DNA of 64,000 nucleotides, from contig NC_134462.1 in assembly GCF_047948215.1 (NCBI RefSeq), positions 121,852,937 to 121,916,936 of the forward strand, written 5' to 3'. Under the pieces are notes generated by a model. That model was not told where the DNA came from. It did not search any database and worked only from the letters and a program-made list of their open reading frames with translations. A program made the position numbers and the translations under genes. Shown here in pieces: positions 1 through 13,800 of the stretch; within the stretch, counting starts at the first letter, position 1; each line of letters opens with the position of its first letter. This stretch comes from Lycorma delicatula. Its lineage: Eukaryota > Arthropoda > Insecta > Hemiptera > Fulgoridae.

Positions 1-389
1 AGGAGTCAGGGTCTCTGTCAATGGCTTAAACCCTTCCGTGGGATAACATAAATGTATCCTGCAAATTTGAAAGTAATCGATCGGTTAGTTCTTGCATGAT
101 GTGATAACTATGATCTGTTAGATCGAGAGTGTGCCTGATGCATACAAAAGTTAGTCTTCAACCTACTAACAAATACCATGTTTGAATTTTGAAAATCAGG
201 CGATTGTTTGCACAGATATTATAAGAGCATCCCACTGTACCTCTCAAAGCAGCATCCCGTTTATTACAAGTTAATGGTGATGATTGGTTTAGCCTTACAA
301 CAGGTGCTCGCATACCTCACACCCATCCCCATGGGAAGCCCATTATTGTAAAATAGAAATTTTTTAAATTTATTTAATATTATTTTATT

Positions 390-660
390 TAACGTAAATT
401 TAATTCTATTATTTTTGCAATATTATTCATTTGATTGATTTGAATCATTCAGTTCAAATCCACAGCTCACTCAGTGGTAAGAGACTTACAGTTCACAGTT
501 CATTAATTCAATTCATTAAAGTTCGTACTTCAACTGGCAAATCTCCATTACTACATATATATGCAAATTTTTTTTTCACGATTCCTCAAGATGAAATATA
601 TCAAAAAACCTTCTCAGTTATGCCAAGAAACATGGGTAACAATTTGGTTGCGATTGATCA
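390..660 (+). repeat. Dispersed repeat, copy A
   Basis: About 270 bp closely resemble 36517-36760 in the same orientation. Shared blocks include TTTGAATCATTCAGTTCAAA, TTCACAGTTCATTAATTCAA, TTCAACTGGCAAATCTCCA and AAACCTTCTCAGTTATGC-like sequence. The two copies differ by small indels, so both are old. Family unknown; it may be part of the LINE remnant that follows at 850-955. Confidence 0.75.
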
Positions 661-849
661 AGTAGTTTTTTGTTTATCCCGAACAAACAAAAACCCACTT
701 CCTCTTTATATAATAGTATAGATGTGCAATCTTTGCTAAAAACAATTGGCAGTTTTTTAAAAAAAATAATAATATTCAACTTTACAAAGCCAGACATGGA
801 CATGTTTTTTTATAACTCAGAACAGTACTTCGGCTGATGATACAGTTTT

Positions 850-955
850 ACTATGCTTCTGATGCCATTTTTAATAAACTGCCGAGCCACTTAAAAAATG
901 TCACAAATTTATTTAAAATACAGTTACAAGATTTTCTTTCATGGAAGCAATATTA
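850..955 (+). pseudogene. Possible LINE reverse-transcriptase C-terminus remnant
   Basis: One frame reads SDAIFNKLPSHLKNVTNLFK and then IQLQDFLSWKQYYS before a stop. This resembles the FNxLPxxLKNxxxxxxFKxxLKxFL tail seen at the C-terminus of several LINE ORF2 proteins. Short and without other motifs, so only a suggestion. Confidence 0.35.
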
Positions 956-1687
956 CTCTTAATAAATTAAAAAAAAAAACCACATGATTTATCTCTATTC
1001 CATTCAATGTTTATGTAAATATGTGCTCAAAATAATTTTCAATAGCAGCTTCTGAAATATAAATTATCTTTTACATTTAATGTAAAAAAATATTACCTTA
1101 ACATTATTTCATGTTTTTGTATTCAAATAATTAATACGGATTTTAATAACAGCTATTTTTCATCTAGTAAATTTTTTTATATTTATAATTTATTTTATAA
1201 GAATGTGATGTACATAAGGCATTGTTACATACAGATTACAATAAAAGATTTATTTTCTTAATGTATTTAAATTAAACATTTTTTATTAAATTTTTAAGTG
1301 TATGTTTTAAATTTTGGGTAACGAGATTTTATTAAACAACTAAATGCAAAAGCATTTTTAAAAAATTTTTTAAATCATCTAAACATCATAATTTTGGCAT
1401 AATTCTAATAAATGTTCACCCCTTTACTTCTCCCAATCCCAAACAGATTTAATTATATATAGATATGAAACAAAATTGAATGATAGATTAAATAAATAAA
1501 TGAAGTCCAATAAACAATCTACAAAATGCTAAGAACGAGAAAGAACGAAGATGATGGACAACAGAGATCTGCCTGTTAGCAGTATATATATTAAAGAAAA
1601 GGTTTTATGTAAAAACATAGAAATGATAATAATAAACAATGTTTAATCGAAATATTACTAAAATTAATATAAATAATAAGAAGATAC

Positions 1688-1828
1688 CATTGCAGCTAAC
1701 AGTCTCTGCTAAAAATGTAATCAAGGCTTTTGTAGTCAGAAAATCTTCTAAATTTGCATTTCTTCTAAATCCCCATGATTCAGAGTCAATTGTTAATGCA
1801 TTCTCCCATTTTCTTTCCTGTAAGACAC
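1688..1828 (-). CDS. Fucosidase exon 7
   Basis: Acceptor TTTTCAG, donor AATG|GTATCT. Encodes [20 protein letters not shown], then [20 protein letters not shown] and ETVSCNG. In homologues the next residues would be NLLMN(V/I)GPT. That sequence was not found in either orientation between 1 and 1687, so the following exon should lie beyond the left edge. Read-through past the donor gives an unrelated hydrophobic tail and a stop. Confidence 0.93.
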
Positions 1829-4800
1829 CTGAAAATTAAATAAAAAAGATTAATAAAAATATGTATAGAGAAAAATATAAAAATTAAGTTCTCTTCAAAC
1901 CTAAATTCACATCAAGAATAATTTTATAATAATAACACTTTGAAGCCTTGAAATGTTAACATCTTCACAGTAAGCCTTTCTCAGTAATATAGAATACCTG
2001 GTGATGATTAATATTTTTAATCTTTTACCTTACTTAATCAGTTTTAAACATTTAATGTGAATTATAGCAATTTTATAGTTGTATGTAATTTTATAGCTTG
2101 CTGCATTATGAGGAGGTGGGACAAAACATAACTGCACACTACTGTGTGCCTCATTCATAGCATAAACATACAGCCATCATAAAACTATGTTTTGCGTGGA
2201 AAATATTTTATTTATTCTAACTGTATATAATTTTATATAGGCTATGATTTAATTTAACTTTATGCAGAGAATTACATATATTCAAAACATTTTTAAAAAT
2301 CTGTCTGGATAGATTTGGGATAATTAGTGGAATTTATAAATGATTAAATTAATTAAATCAAAATTAATTGTGATTTGTTTTGACAGTACTAAAAGAAACA
2401 TTATTAACAAAAGTTCAACTTAAAGTATTTCCATAAAAATAATTTCTCTGTACAAGATATACACCTTCCAGCATTTGTCTGCTGTTTCTGCTACTGCAAT
2501 TACCACCATCAACCTCGAAGAAGTTTCTTGAAAATTTTTATTATCTATAGCTGAAAAATAGTTACTATGATAAAAATTTTCTAATACAAATATTCCAAAA
2601 CAATATTCCTGGACTGCTCTTATAATCACAAAAATAAAGTAAAAATAAGAAAAATGTGTGTATGTAAGTACAGGAAACAAGGAAGAAAGGCATTTCTCAC
2701 ATTTATAGCACTTTTTGAAGATGAAGTGTAGTGTGATATGTTAAAGGTTTAAAAAAGTATGTAAATTGATTTATGATTTTTTGTTTCATCTTTTTTTTGT
2801 TTCATTGTTTTTTAAGCAAAGAGGTTCCCACTATAGCAAATAGAGTTCTCAATGCTATAAATTAAATGAGTTTGCTTCGATGAACCAAAATAATTTAATT
2901 TATTTAAATCTACAGTTGAACTGTATGTAATAATTTTATTAAACCGAGTGTTTCTAAAATGGTGGGCTGGCTATATTTTTCAGATTCTACTTGTAAAACC
3001 AAACAAAGAATATCCTTTAGGGAAAATGGTAATTTCTCCTTCATTCTCCCCCTGTTCGCAATTTTGTTATTTTTATATAATAATTTATATCTCAAGTTCA
3101 GATATAATTTATATCTCAAGTTCAGATAGAGGAATCACATTAATATTTGGTAAGCATCTTGGTAAAAACATTTTAAAACTAGCAGAAAAATCAGAACTTA
3201 AATACCTTTGCAAATTACAAAATGGCGGCCATATTTATTTTTTAATCACTTATATCTACATAAATATTACTTTTATCAAAATTTATGTTATTTGCTAAAA
3301 TATTAAGCATTTTATTTTGAACAAAATGACATTTTATTTTTTTAAATCGGTTAACAAATAGCCTAAATAGTTAAGGGAGAAAATTATTACTTAATTTGAT
3401 ATACTAGAATTACCAATAAATAAAAACAATTAATATTTCATCGAATTGAACATAAAGTGGAGGACATGAAAACAGACACATAATTGCATCAATTTTCTGC
3501 CATAACTTTGTTATTTGTTAACAGATTTTCAAAAATAAAATGTCATTTTGTTCAAAATAAAAAGCTTAATATTTTAGTGAATAACATAAATTTTTATAAA
3601 ACTAATATTTATGGAGATATAACAGATTGAAAAATAAAAATGGCCACCATTTTGTAATTTGAGAAGGTATTTAAGTCCTGATTTTTTGCTAATTTTAAAA
3701 AGTAAATTTTAAGACCCTTATAAAATATTAATGTTATTCGTTTTTCCAAACTTGAGATACAAATTGTTATATAAAAATAACAAAATGGCAGACAGGTGGA
3801 GAACGAAGGAGAAAATACCATTTTCCATAAGGATATTTAGTTTAGTTTTACAAGTAGAATCTGAAAAAGTATAGCCAGCCCACCATTTTAGAAACACTCT
3901 GTATATTAATAAAATACATACAAGAACATACAAGTCCTTGTATGCAGGACATACAAGTAAATTACAAGATTAATTCTTTCAGCAAAGATATATTAAAATA
4001 TTTGTGTACAGGTCCAAATTACAGACTGAAAAATATATTAAAAAGTTAAATTAATTGATAATAACCACAAAATATTAAATACATACTTAAAATGAAAAAC
4101 TAAAATTTAAAAAGGATTTGAATGTAATAAATAGTACGTATGTTTAATATGCTTGAACAACAATTAACTTACTGGATGTAAACATAAACTTTCATTTACA
4201 TTTTATACACTTCTTATGAAAACTAGGGCTGTTCAGAAAGTTCACGACCTGACAAAGAAAACAAAAGATTTTTTTTATTTTTCAATGTAGTCTTTTTGAA
4301 ATTCTATACATTTGAACTAATGATTTTCCAAATTTTACCCTCAGTATAATGCGATTTTCTAACTCTGCGAAAATAAATGATTGGCTGAGCTTTGATCTTA
4401 TCATTTGAAGTGAATCTTACTCCAGCAAGCCATTTCTTCAGGTTTGGGAAGAGAAAGTAATCACCGGGAGCTAATTATGGTGCATGTGAAAGCAATTCAA
4501 ACCATAGGTCATGGAACATTAAAGCAACTTTAGATATCTGTACAGACGCATTATCTTGGTGAAAAAGAACTTCTTTTTGGCCAGATGAATCTGAATAGAA
4601 ACCTTCAATTGGTCAAGTAATGAAGAGTAACACTCCCCCCAGGGGGGGGGGGGGTAGTCCTGCCTTTTTCTAGGTAGTCTATGAGTACCATACAAAGAGA
4701 ATCCCAAAGAACCATAGACATGAAGATGGAACCATATTCTCTTTCTTTGGTGTACTTTCACCTGCTCCTACCACTGTTTGGTCCTGGTGAGCAAGATGGA

Positions 4801-7800
4801 TTCATTCTTCATCTGCTGGCATACAACATTAAAAAATTCTGCAATTAATACCCTAACAAACGTGACCCCTATCAAGCAGAAAGCTTTTACATATGAAAAC
4901 ATTGAGTAAAATAAAGTGAACATAGTCTATCAAGATGTTTACAATTTTGTAATACATATCTGTCTATCTATGCCTTATGTTTTCATACCTTCAATCATGT
5001 GATCATCTAATATGGTAATGTGGAATTTTGTGATGATTTCTTCAGTCATACTGGTTTTTGGGTGACCTGAGTGTTCATCATCTTAAATGTATATACAATC
5101 ACATTTAAATTCAGCAGCCATTGGAAACATTTTACCATTGAAAATAAATGGCATGAATCCTTTCAGGTGAAATCTAATTTTTATTGTATGTCTGCTGGAG
5201 TGAAACCTTTTAAAACAAAGTACGTTTTAACGGCTTGAACTACAATTTTAACCATATTCAGAAAATGTTAAAATTTGTTTGCTTTACTAGACTGCTACAA
5301 GTAAGCAATTAAATGCAAGTGTCTGAAACTTTGCAGCACGTCATCTAATGGATCATACCTTTTTTTTCTCTTTCTGTTTAGCCTCCAGAACCATCGTCAG
5401 GTATTACTTCAGAGGATGAATGAGGATGATATGTTGTACGAGTGTAAATGAAGTGTAGTCTTGTACAGTCTCAAGAACAACCATTTCTGAGATGTGAGGT
5501 TAATTGAAACCCAACCACCAAAGAACACCGGTATCCACGATCTAGTATTCAAATCCATATAAAAGTAACTGCCATGGATCACACCTGACAAATATCATAT
5601 TTATTTGATCATACTTGCACCGCCTCTACATCAGGTCACAATTTTTCCGAACTACTCTCATAGATGTGTTTGATATTAAGAACACTGAACATATTAAGAC
5701 TGAGAATTATCAAAATCATAACAAAACATCTCTGTATGAAAAATGAAAGTTCTAAAAAGTAGGTTATCATTAACAGTATATAAAGAATAAATAAGTTACA
5801 AGAAAATACAGCTGTTTTTGATTTAGTAGGTTTTCATAAAAAATTACATTATTAAAACTTAAGTACTGTGACCCCAATTAATAGAAATCTCACTATATTT
5901 AATAGACTACAAGTATCTCCAAATTCTTACAGCTTTGTTTAGATTAAGAAATTATAGATCAATTTAATATTATTCAAATTTACCTGGATTATAACGATCC
6001 TGACAAGTTAAAAAACCACCATGTTTGCAAAGAGTATTTGATCCCCAACGATCATTCACTACAACATTATCTTGCACCGGACTCTCATTATACAGCCATG
6101 CTAGAAATTCCTTAGATTTCCAGTAACTATCCAGAGCTTCCCATTCACCATCCGACCATATTATATCAGGTTTATACTTATTAACCTACAATTACAGCAT
6201 ACATAATATTAGAGGATATTTTTTTGAATAATGGATAAACCTTGCAAATGGAATTATATAAGGAAATGAAGAACTACGAAAAAAAAGCAATATAAAAGAA
6301 GCATTAGTAATATAATGTAAAGTGCATATTTCGAGCCTAAGTACAAATTACCGATACTGATTTTTTTTTTAATGCATGGAATTTAACACTGGCTGATACC
6401 TTTAGTAAAGTAATGAAACGGTCAAGAAATAAGTTTAATCATTAACATGCAATGATGCATTGAACATTCAACCATTTGCTGTCTGTGATGGTTTAATTAG
6501 TGTAATTAAACTTCACTCATATGATGATTGAAAATTTAAAATTTTGTTATTTTTCTTACATCTTCTGTACATTTCAACGGCTATCCTGTATGGATCAGAT
6601 CGTTAGAATTAATAAAGATGTGCTGATGTACTGAAAAAAAGCATGTGATCTAACAAGTCCTCTAAAAGTATATGATTAATTCACTAGCACTCGGTAGAAC
6701 AAACTTTTAGCAGAGGGTAAGAGTTTCCCCAAATTTGTCTAGTTGTAATTTTTTCTTTTGGGGCTATTTGAAGGATAGAGTTTATGTGTTAAATCTCCAA
6801 ACTGTCGATGAACTGAAGGCGAACATTTAACAAGAAATCGATGCCAATGATAAGTTTTACAATAGGCCATTCCCAATATGATTACTAAAGCACAAAAGTA
6901 CTTCGCTCCACAGGACAGTCATTTTGAACATCTTTTGCAAAAATATGGATACAAATATACAAAAAGTTAATTAATCTTTTCATTTCATTCATAAAATCTG
7001 TGGCCCTACAGTGAGATCTTAACAGTAGTTACTAATTCAGTTATAAAGTTGGGCCTTTTATTATTATTCAGGGTTAAAAATTAACACTTTTGTTAATTTT
7101 TTTTCAAATTACTCATTTTTTAAAAAGAAGCTATTCATTATTTTTAAGACAGTAAAACAATAATGAACTGTCATTTTTAATAAATTTACTAATTTTCATT
7201 ATCCTAGAATAAAGTTTTAAAAAATAATAGCGCAGATTTAAAAAAAAAAAAAAAAAAATTATAATACTTGTTAATGATTAATGATTAACAAAGAAGCAAA
7301 GTTTTTAAGAAGTCTAAAAACATAACAAGGAATGTTATTACATTCATTTCTTATCATCAGTTCAAGTAATTGTAGAAGCATACATGTTTATAGAAAATAA
7401 TAGTTTAATTATACCATACGTTATAAACATTAAAAATTTTACTTATATCAACTTTCACAATAAATAACAGAAATATCCATTAAAAATAATCATTTAATTA
7501 TGTTAATTTTTTTTTTTAGTTTGTTTTAACAAAAAAAAAAAAAATATTGTAAAAAGACAGGCATGCAAAATAGAAGCATTTACAAAAAGTTTCATTATGT
7601 AAAAAATATTTTCATCCAGGAATCAACAACCAGCACAACGAAAAAACTATGGCAAAATAGTAAAAACCTTATGGATACATATGAGTAAGAAACAAAATAT
7701 GGACTAATCTATGTTTTTTTTCTATTAATATTTAACTAAAAGAAAGAATAATTATATAAAAAAATGTATGACAAAAATAAACAAACAAAAAACATAAATA

Positions 7801-10800
7801 CTGTAGCAAAAATGTTTAATTTTTCACTTTCAGGCCTATAAGGATGATGAAATTGGAAAAATTATAATTACATAATTATCAACAATATGTACTAAACATA
7901 CATGCAAAAACACAAATGATAGTAATTCTGGTAATCTTTTACAAAACATATAATTATAATGTAATAATTTATATTAATATTGAAGGAAGTCGGTGTGTTA
8001 CATGATCTTTTTCTACTGATGAACAAAAATCTACAAATTCAAAAAATGTAAACATGTTGCAAACATATAAAAAATAACATAAGAAACTTAGTTAGAAGTA
8101 TAAGAGCACAGTAGCAATAAGAAAAAACCTAGTCCAAATATTTTATAATGTTTGGCTTTTCCATTATTCATTATTTTTTAAATGTTCAGTTTTTATTGTT
8201 TTAAGAAATTTGTTAAATTATTTACATTACAAAGTTATTTTCTTTATCTATAGCAAGCTGATGATTTGCCATAACACTGTTAATTTCCCTCAATTCAATT
8301 TAACTTTGAGATCTTTTAATTCTGTATAAAATAGTAACCATTTTACGTAAAAATTCAGTCTTTTAAAACAGATATAATTTTATCACTCAGCCAACCTCCA
8401 TGCCCAAGAGGTAGTGGCTCAGTTTTTCATTAAGAAGGTGCAAGTTTCAATTCCTGGTCAGGCACTGTATATTTTGGACATTGCAAAATTTCCATGCACA
8501 AGCTTCAAGCATGTAGCGTTAAAGTTATTTAACATAACCTCACTTATTTTATTTACATATATTATAATACATATTACATATTTTTATAACATAAACAGAA
8601 TATATTTGCTGGGTCAGATATCCTGCAGACTTAAGAAATTATTGATTTCTGTTACTTATCTATCAAAACATCGGTTTGAAATAAGGTTGCTAGTATATGA
8701 GTGTAGCTTGTAGCTTAGCGCTTGTTGAATAGTTGGTCCCAATTTTTAATTGTAATTTAGACTAAAAATTTAACTTTATTTTATAAAGTTATTATCAATT
8801 AGATCGAATTAACAGTACTCTATAAAAAAAACAGACAGTGTAAATGCAAATATGTGTTCAAGACGTAATATGAAATTACAAAAACCAATTCAGCCTCATC
8901 AGGATGTCTGTCTACCTGATAAGCACCTCAGCCTAGGATGGGTTTTTTAAAACCACTGTATACAAAAGAAGTAAGAAGATAAATGAATGAGTACATCACT
9001 CCCTCAAAAAAAAGAATCATTAAACAAGTCAAATAGTCCAAAATGAGGGTTTCAAGGTCCTCTTCAAAAAGATAATTCCTATCCTGTATACAATCTGTTG
9101 AGAATGGGAAATCTTTACCCAGGCTAGGAGCAGCACTTTAACGAATAATAATTTCACAATGACCAGCTGAAACTCCAGATACTAAAGACCTGCCAGAGAG
9201 GAGATATCCTTAAGGAGAACTCATTCATCCTTAGAAAAACAACCATATCTAAAAAAATTTGTACTTCTACATTATTATCAGAAAAATTAAATAACTTACT
9301 AATTCTTTCATTTCTGGTATTATTTTATTATTAACAAATAATTGAGTGGTAAAATTATTGTTCTTATCTTCCAAATACAGAGGATTAAACCATTCAAATA
9401 ATGAGTGATATAATCCAAAATGTAATCCAGCTTCACGTACTGCAGTAGATAGTTCACCTATTGAATACAAAACATTTAAAATAAAAGAATTAACATAAAA
9501 ATTACTAAAATAAATAAAACATTTACCTAAAAATAGAAAAAAGCTGGAAAAGAATTGCACTTCTTTCCCAGCTTTGCCCATCACAGACTTTAAACAAATA
9601 TGCCATTTGGGTTCTGTTTGAGCCCCCTTGTCTGACAGATGCCTATAATTCACAGTAATGATATTAATTTTATTGTAATATTGATTTTTAAAGACATGAA
9701 ATTTAAATAAATAAATTTTTAATTTAACTGGGTCATATTTTGCTCCTTTTGCATGATAAGAGATCCAGAATTCTTAAAATTATTTATTATACCACTGTAT
9801 GACTCCTTTATAAGGAAATGTTTAAACTAAACTTTGTGCTTTAATATAAAATTTGTTTTGATATTAAAAGAAAACTAATAAATGTACAATTGGGTACCAC
9901 CTTTTACCTACTTGCCTGTAGAGGCCTAAAACTTAATACAAATAAAATCACTTGCACACAAACATTTTGGATTAATTTGATACAGCTGGTTTAAAAATAA
10001 GCAAAACCTAAAAAACAATTTATAAAAATAAATATTTTTTCTAACTTTCATGAGTTTTAAGTAATCATTTAGGAAATATACAATGAAAATTTTAAAACAA
10101 TTAAACTAATTATATCTCCACTCCTCAAGTCTGACTTAAAACTTCAGTACTTCGTACTGCTGTACTGAATTTTAAATTTTTATGATGCCCACAACTCTTG
10201 AAATTTTAAAATGGTGTTAAATACCCAAGCCTCTTGTCAGATAAGTTAAAAATGTAACGTGATCAATAATGCCCCAAATATAGAAATATTTGAGCTAAAT
10301 ATATTTTTAACATTCAAGCAGTCCAGAAACACAGTGTTTCAAAATGAATATCGGGATTTTAAAGCTATGTAATATTTCTCAAGTTTCATGTACATTGATT
10401 AACTATACATGAAATGAACGAGCAACTTAGACAGAAAGCATTCTATGTTTTGCAGTTTGGAAGTGTGGTGAATCTGTAATTAAACATTCAACATGCGTTC
10501 TGTCTGAAGTTTCGTTGACTATAATATTAGTAGATGGTATAAACAATTTGAAACTACTGGCTGTATTTGTAAATGACGATAAAGTGTGTCTGAACATAAT
10601 GTTGAACATGCAAGTCTTTTTTTTTTTTTGCGTAGTTCTACGAAATCTTTTAACTGCAATACGAATTACAGAACTTTATTTGGCAACAATATGGTGTGCC
10701 TCCTCACTGGGATAACACTGTACATGACTGGTTGAATGAAATTCTCCCTGACCACTGGATTGGTCACTGGGGACCAGATGATGAGCTTGTTTGCTGTGGC

Positions 10801-13800
10801 CCCCCACATTCACCCGATGTGACCCTGTGCAATTTTTTTTCTTTGGGGGTTTATAAAAGATCACGTGTATGTGACATGGTTACCGGCTGAACTACCTGAG
10901 TTGAGACACAACATTGAAGCATAAATTGCAGCAATTATTCCAGACTTGCAAATTAAAGTATGGGATGACCACTCCTAACGGCTGGATATGTGATGAATAA
11001 TGCTCACACTGAACGCAGGAAAAACTGATTGAGTTGCTCTTTCGTTTTAAGTTTAATTTATCAATATAAGTAAAACTTAATATTTTACATAACTTTAAAA
11101 CCCAGATATTTATTTTGAAACACAAGGTATTTAACAAAATACCTGCCAACATACATGTGCATGTATTGTATGTATGTATGTATGTATGTACAGACATTCT
11201 TTCAGGATTTTCCATGGGTTTGTTTGTGTTTCTCAATTACTGGGGCATTATGAAATATTAGCGAAAATACTTTCACTTTTAACCAGCATTTCTCAACCTT
11301 TCAGTATTTGCGACCCAATTTTCAATCATAATTTCACGCCCCCATCTCATACAATAACAATGTATACAATAATAATCTATTTTGAATATTTTGACGCTAA
11401 AGCTACACTACGACCTTAAATATAAACCCTACAAATTACAAAGAATAAGTAAATTTATTGGTATTTGGCAACACCAATCTGCTACACTGACAAAACCATA
11501 ATCGATGCCTCTCTATTGCTCTGTTTTACGCAAAGGTGTATAAATGCTGCAACTCGTTCAGTTCCAACTAGTCTCAGTCGAGTCGAACCTTCTACCCTAT
11601 TTCTAATGCTATCAAATATATCATGAATGTGTATGTTGTAATTAGCATGTTAATTCCCATTCACAATATTAAATACTCACGGCAATAGATTTATACAGAA
11701 TCATGGATACATTTTTAAGCAGACGTAAGCAAGCATTACACGATAGTGAAGCATCAACAAGTGCACAGACGAGCACTGGTTCCGAAAATGAAATCAAGAA
11801 AATATTCTCAAGAATACTTAAATTTTGGGTTTACCAGTACTGAGGCAAATAAATAAGAAAGGCCCCTTTGTATCAACTGCTCAAGAATTTTGACAGCAGA
11901 CAGCATGAAACCTAATAAACAAAACGACATTTGGAAATGCTTCATAGTGAGTACATTAACAAACCCCGAGAATTCCTCGAATTAGAATTAAAATCATGTG
12001 AAAAGCAAATATAATTTTTAATAAAACTTTGTCTGTGAATGAAAAAGCTTTACTTGCCTCTTACAAAGTTTCATATAAATAGCCAGATGTAAAAAGCCTC
12101 ACACAATTGTTAAAGAGCTTATTTTGCCAGCTGCAATTGAGAGTATAGAAACTATGTTTGGATATAATTTTGCGAAACAATTGCAGTTCATACCTCTATC
12201 AAATGATACTGTTGCCCATTGAATTGGTGATATAGCTGATGATGTATAGCATCAGCTTTTCACAAAACAGTGTGATAAATTGTTTTCAATTCAGCTTGAT
12301 GAGGCAACAGAGCAATAAAGATGCTCATTGCATTGCCTATGTTTGATTTTGTGATATTATGTCAGCAGCAGAAGAACTATTTTTCTGCAAACCAATTGAA
12401 CTCAAAGCAACAGCGCTTGCATTAATTGCTATTTTAAATGATTTTATAAACGAAGCAAACATAGAGTAGAAGAATTGCATCAGAACATGCACTGATGATG
12501 CTCATTCAGTGTCTGAAAGATTCCGAAGTACACAAGCATTAGTGGAACAAAAATCTCCACAATGTCTGGACACATTGCATGATCCACAGAGAAGCTCTAG
12601 CTTCCAAAGAAATGAGTCCTGATCTGAATATTGTGCGACGATGGTTGTAACCATAGCAAATTAAACAAAAATGAGACCCCTAAAATCAATAATCTTTTCT
12701 GCACTCTGCAAAAACATGGGTGTAATACATTCAGTGTTACTATTTTATTGCGAGGAAAGATGGTTATCACATGGGAAATTTTTGCAATGTGTCTATGAAT
12801 TAAAAGATGAAATCGCCATTTTTCTGGAAGAGAAAAACCAACCGGAAGCCGGAAAGTTTCGAGATGGTTTCTTTGTGATGGAATTGATCTACTTGGTCAA
12901 CATATTCGAGAAATTAAATACCTTGAATCTTCAACCCCAAGGAGCAAATACACATATGTTGGATACGAGCAATAAAGTTAATGCTTTCTGTAGAAAACTG
13001 GAAGCAGAAATTTAAAGCAAAAAAAAACCTAGAAATGTTTGCAATTGTAGATGAATGTGTTAAAACTTACAAGGCTGAAGAACAACATGTGAAAGTTGTT
13101 TTTGTAATCACTGAAAATCATTTAGCCATGCTGGCAAAGAATTTAAAAAAGCATTTACTTGCTGATGACAACTTTGTAGTAAGTTACGAGTGGGTTAGGG
13201 ATCCATTTCAAAATACTCCCGAAGGGCTCTCTACTGCCAACGAAGAAATCTTCACAGACTTCACAACAAATGGCAAAATCAAAAAACAATTTAGCAATAA
13301 ATCACTCTTTGAATTTTGGGCAGGGGTATGTTGAGTTTTCTGCACTGAAAACAAGAGCATTTCATATACTATTACCATTTTCAACATCCTACCTTTGCAA
13401 AACCAGATTTTCCGCAGTGGCTGCTTTGAAGAAAAAATATAATAATAATATAATAATATCTCAGCTAAATATAGAAAAAGAACTCAGCGTGTCTTTTTTC
13501 GAAGGAAGGTTTGATACCTTCTTCAAAAAACTTAGCTTTGCAAGACAGGGCCAAGGGAGTCACTAATAATTATTAAACTTGTTTTTAATTTAGTATTGAT
13601 AAGTTAATTATTAAATACACTGTGCAGTACTGATACAATCCTATTTATAAGTGTATTATATCAGTGTAAATGTGTACTTTATTATTTATTTTGTCAGAAT
13701 GTATTTCATTTTGCTTTCCTTTCCGTAAATTAATATATTTTTTAATAATATTTTCTTTTTGATATGCTCACGCTCTCCATTTAGTGTTATCATGTTCCTC

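Larger units (their letters stand above)
1..1687. other. Intronic/unassigned AT-rich sequence
   Basis: Lies downstream of fucosidase exon 7 in the gene's orientation and is presumably intron 7. No further fucosidase exon was seen. It holds one copy of a dispersed repeat (about 390-660) and a possible LINE C-terminal remnant (850-955). The remainder shows nothing I can name. Confidence 0.5.

Noticed and set aside
431..721. 96-codon open frame near the left end
   Set aside because: It overlaps the dispersed repeat at 390-660, has no recognisable domain, and the homologous copy at 36.5 kb does not keep the frame.
2420..2680. Possible additional fucosidase exon on the minus strand
   Set aside because: The translation does not resemble GH29, and exons 6 and 7 already join in frame without it.
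8880..9240. Moderately GC-richer block left of fucosidase exon 5
   Set aside because: It looks like repeat-derived sequence but I could not match it to anything in the window or to a family, and no frame is open.
11161..11190. (TATG)n tract as a regulatory element
   Set aside because: A simple microsatellite between two transposons with no supporting context.
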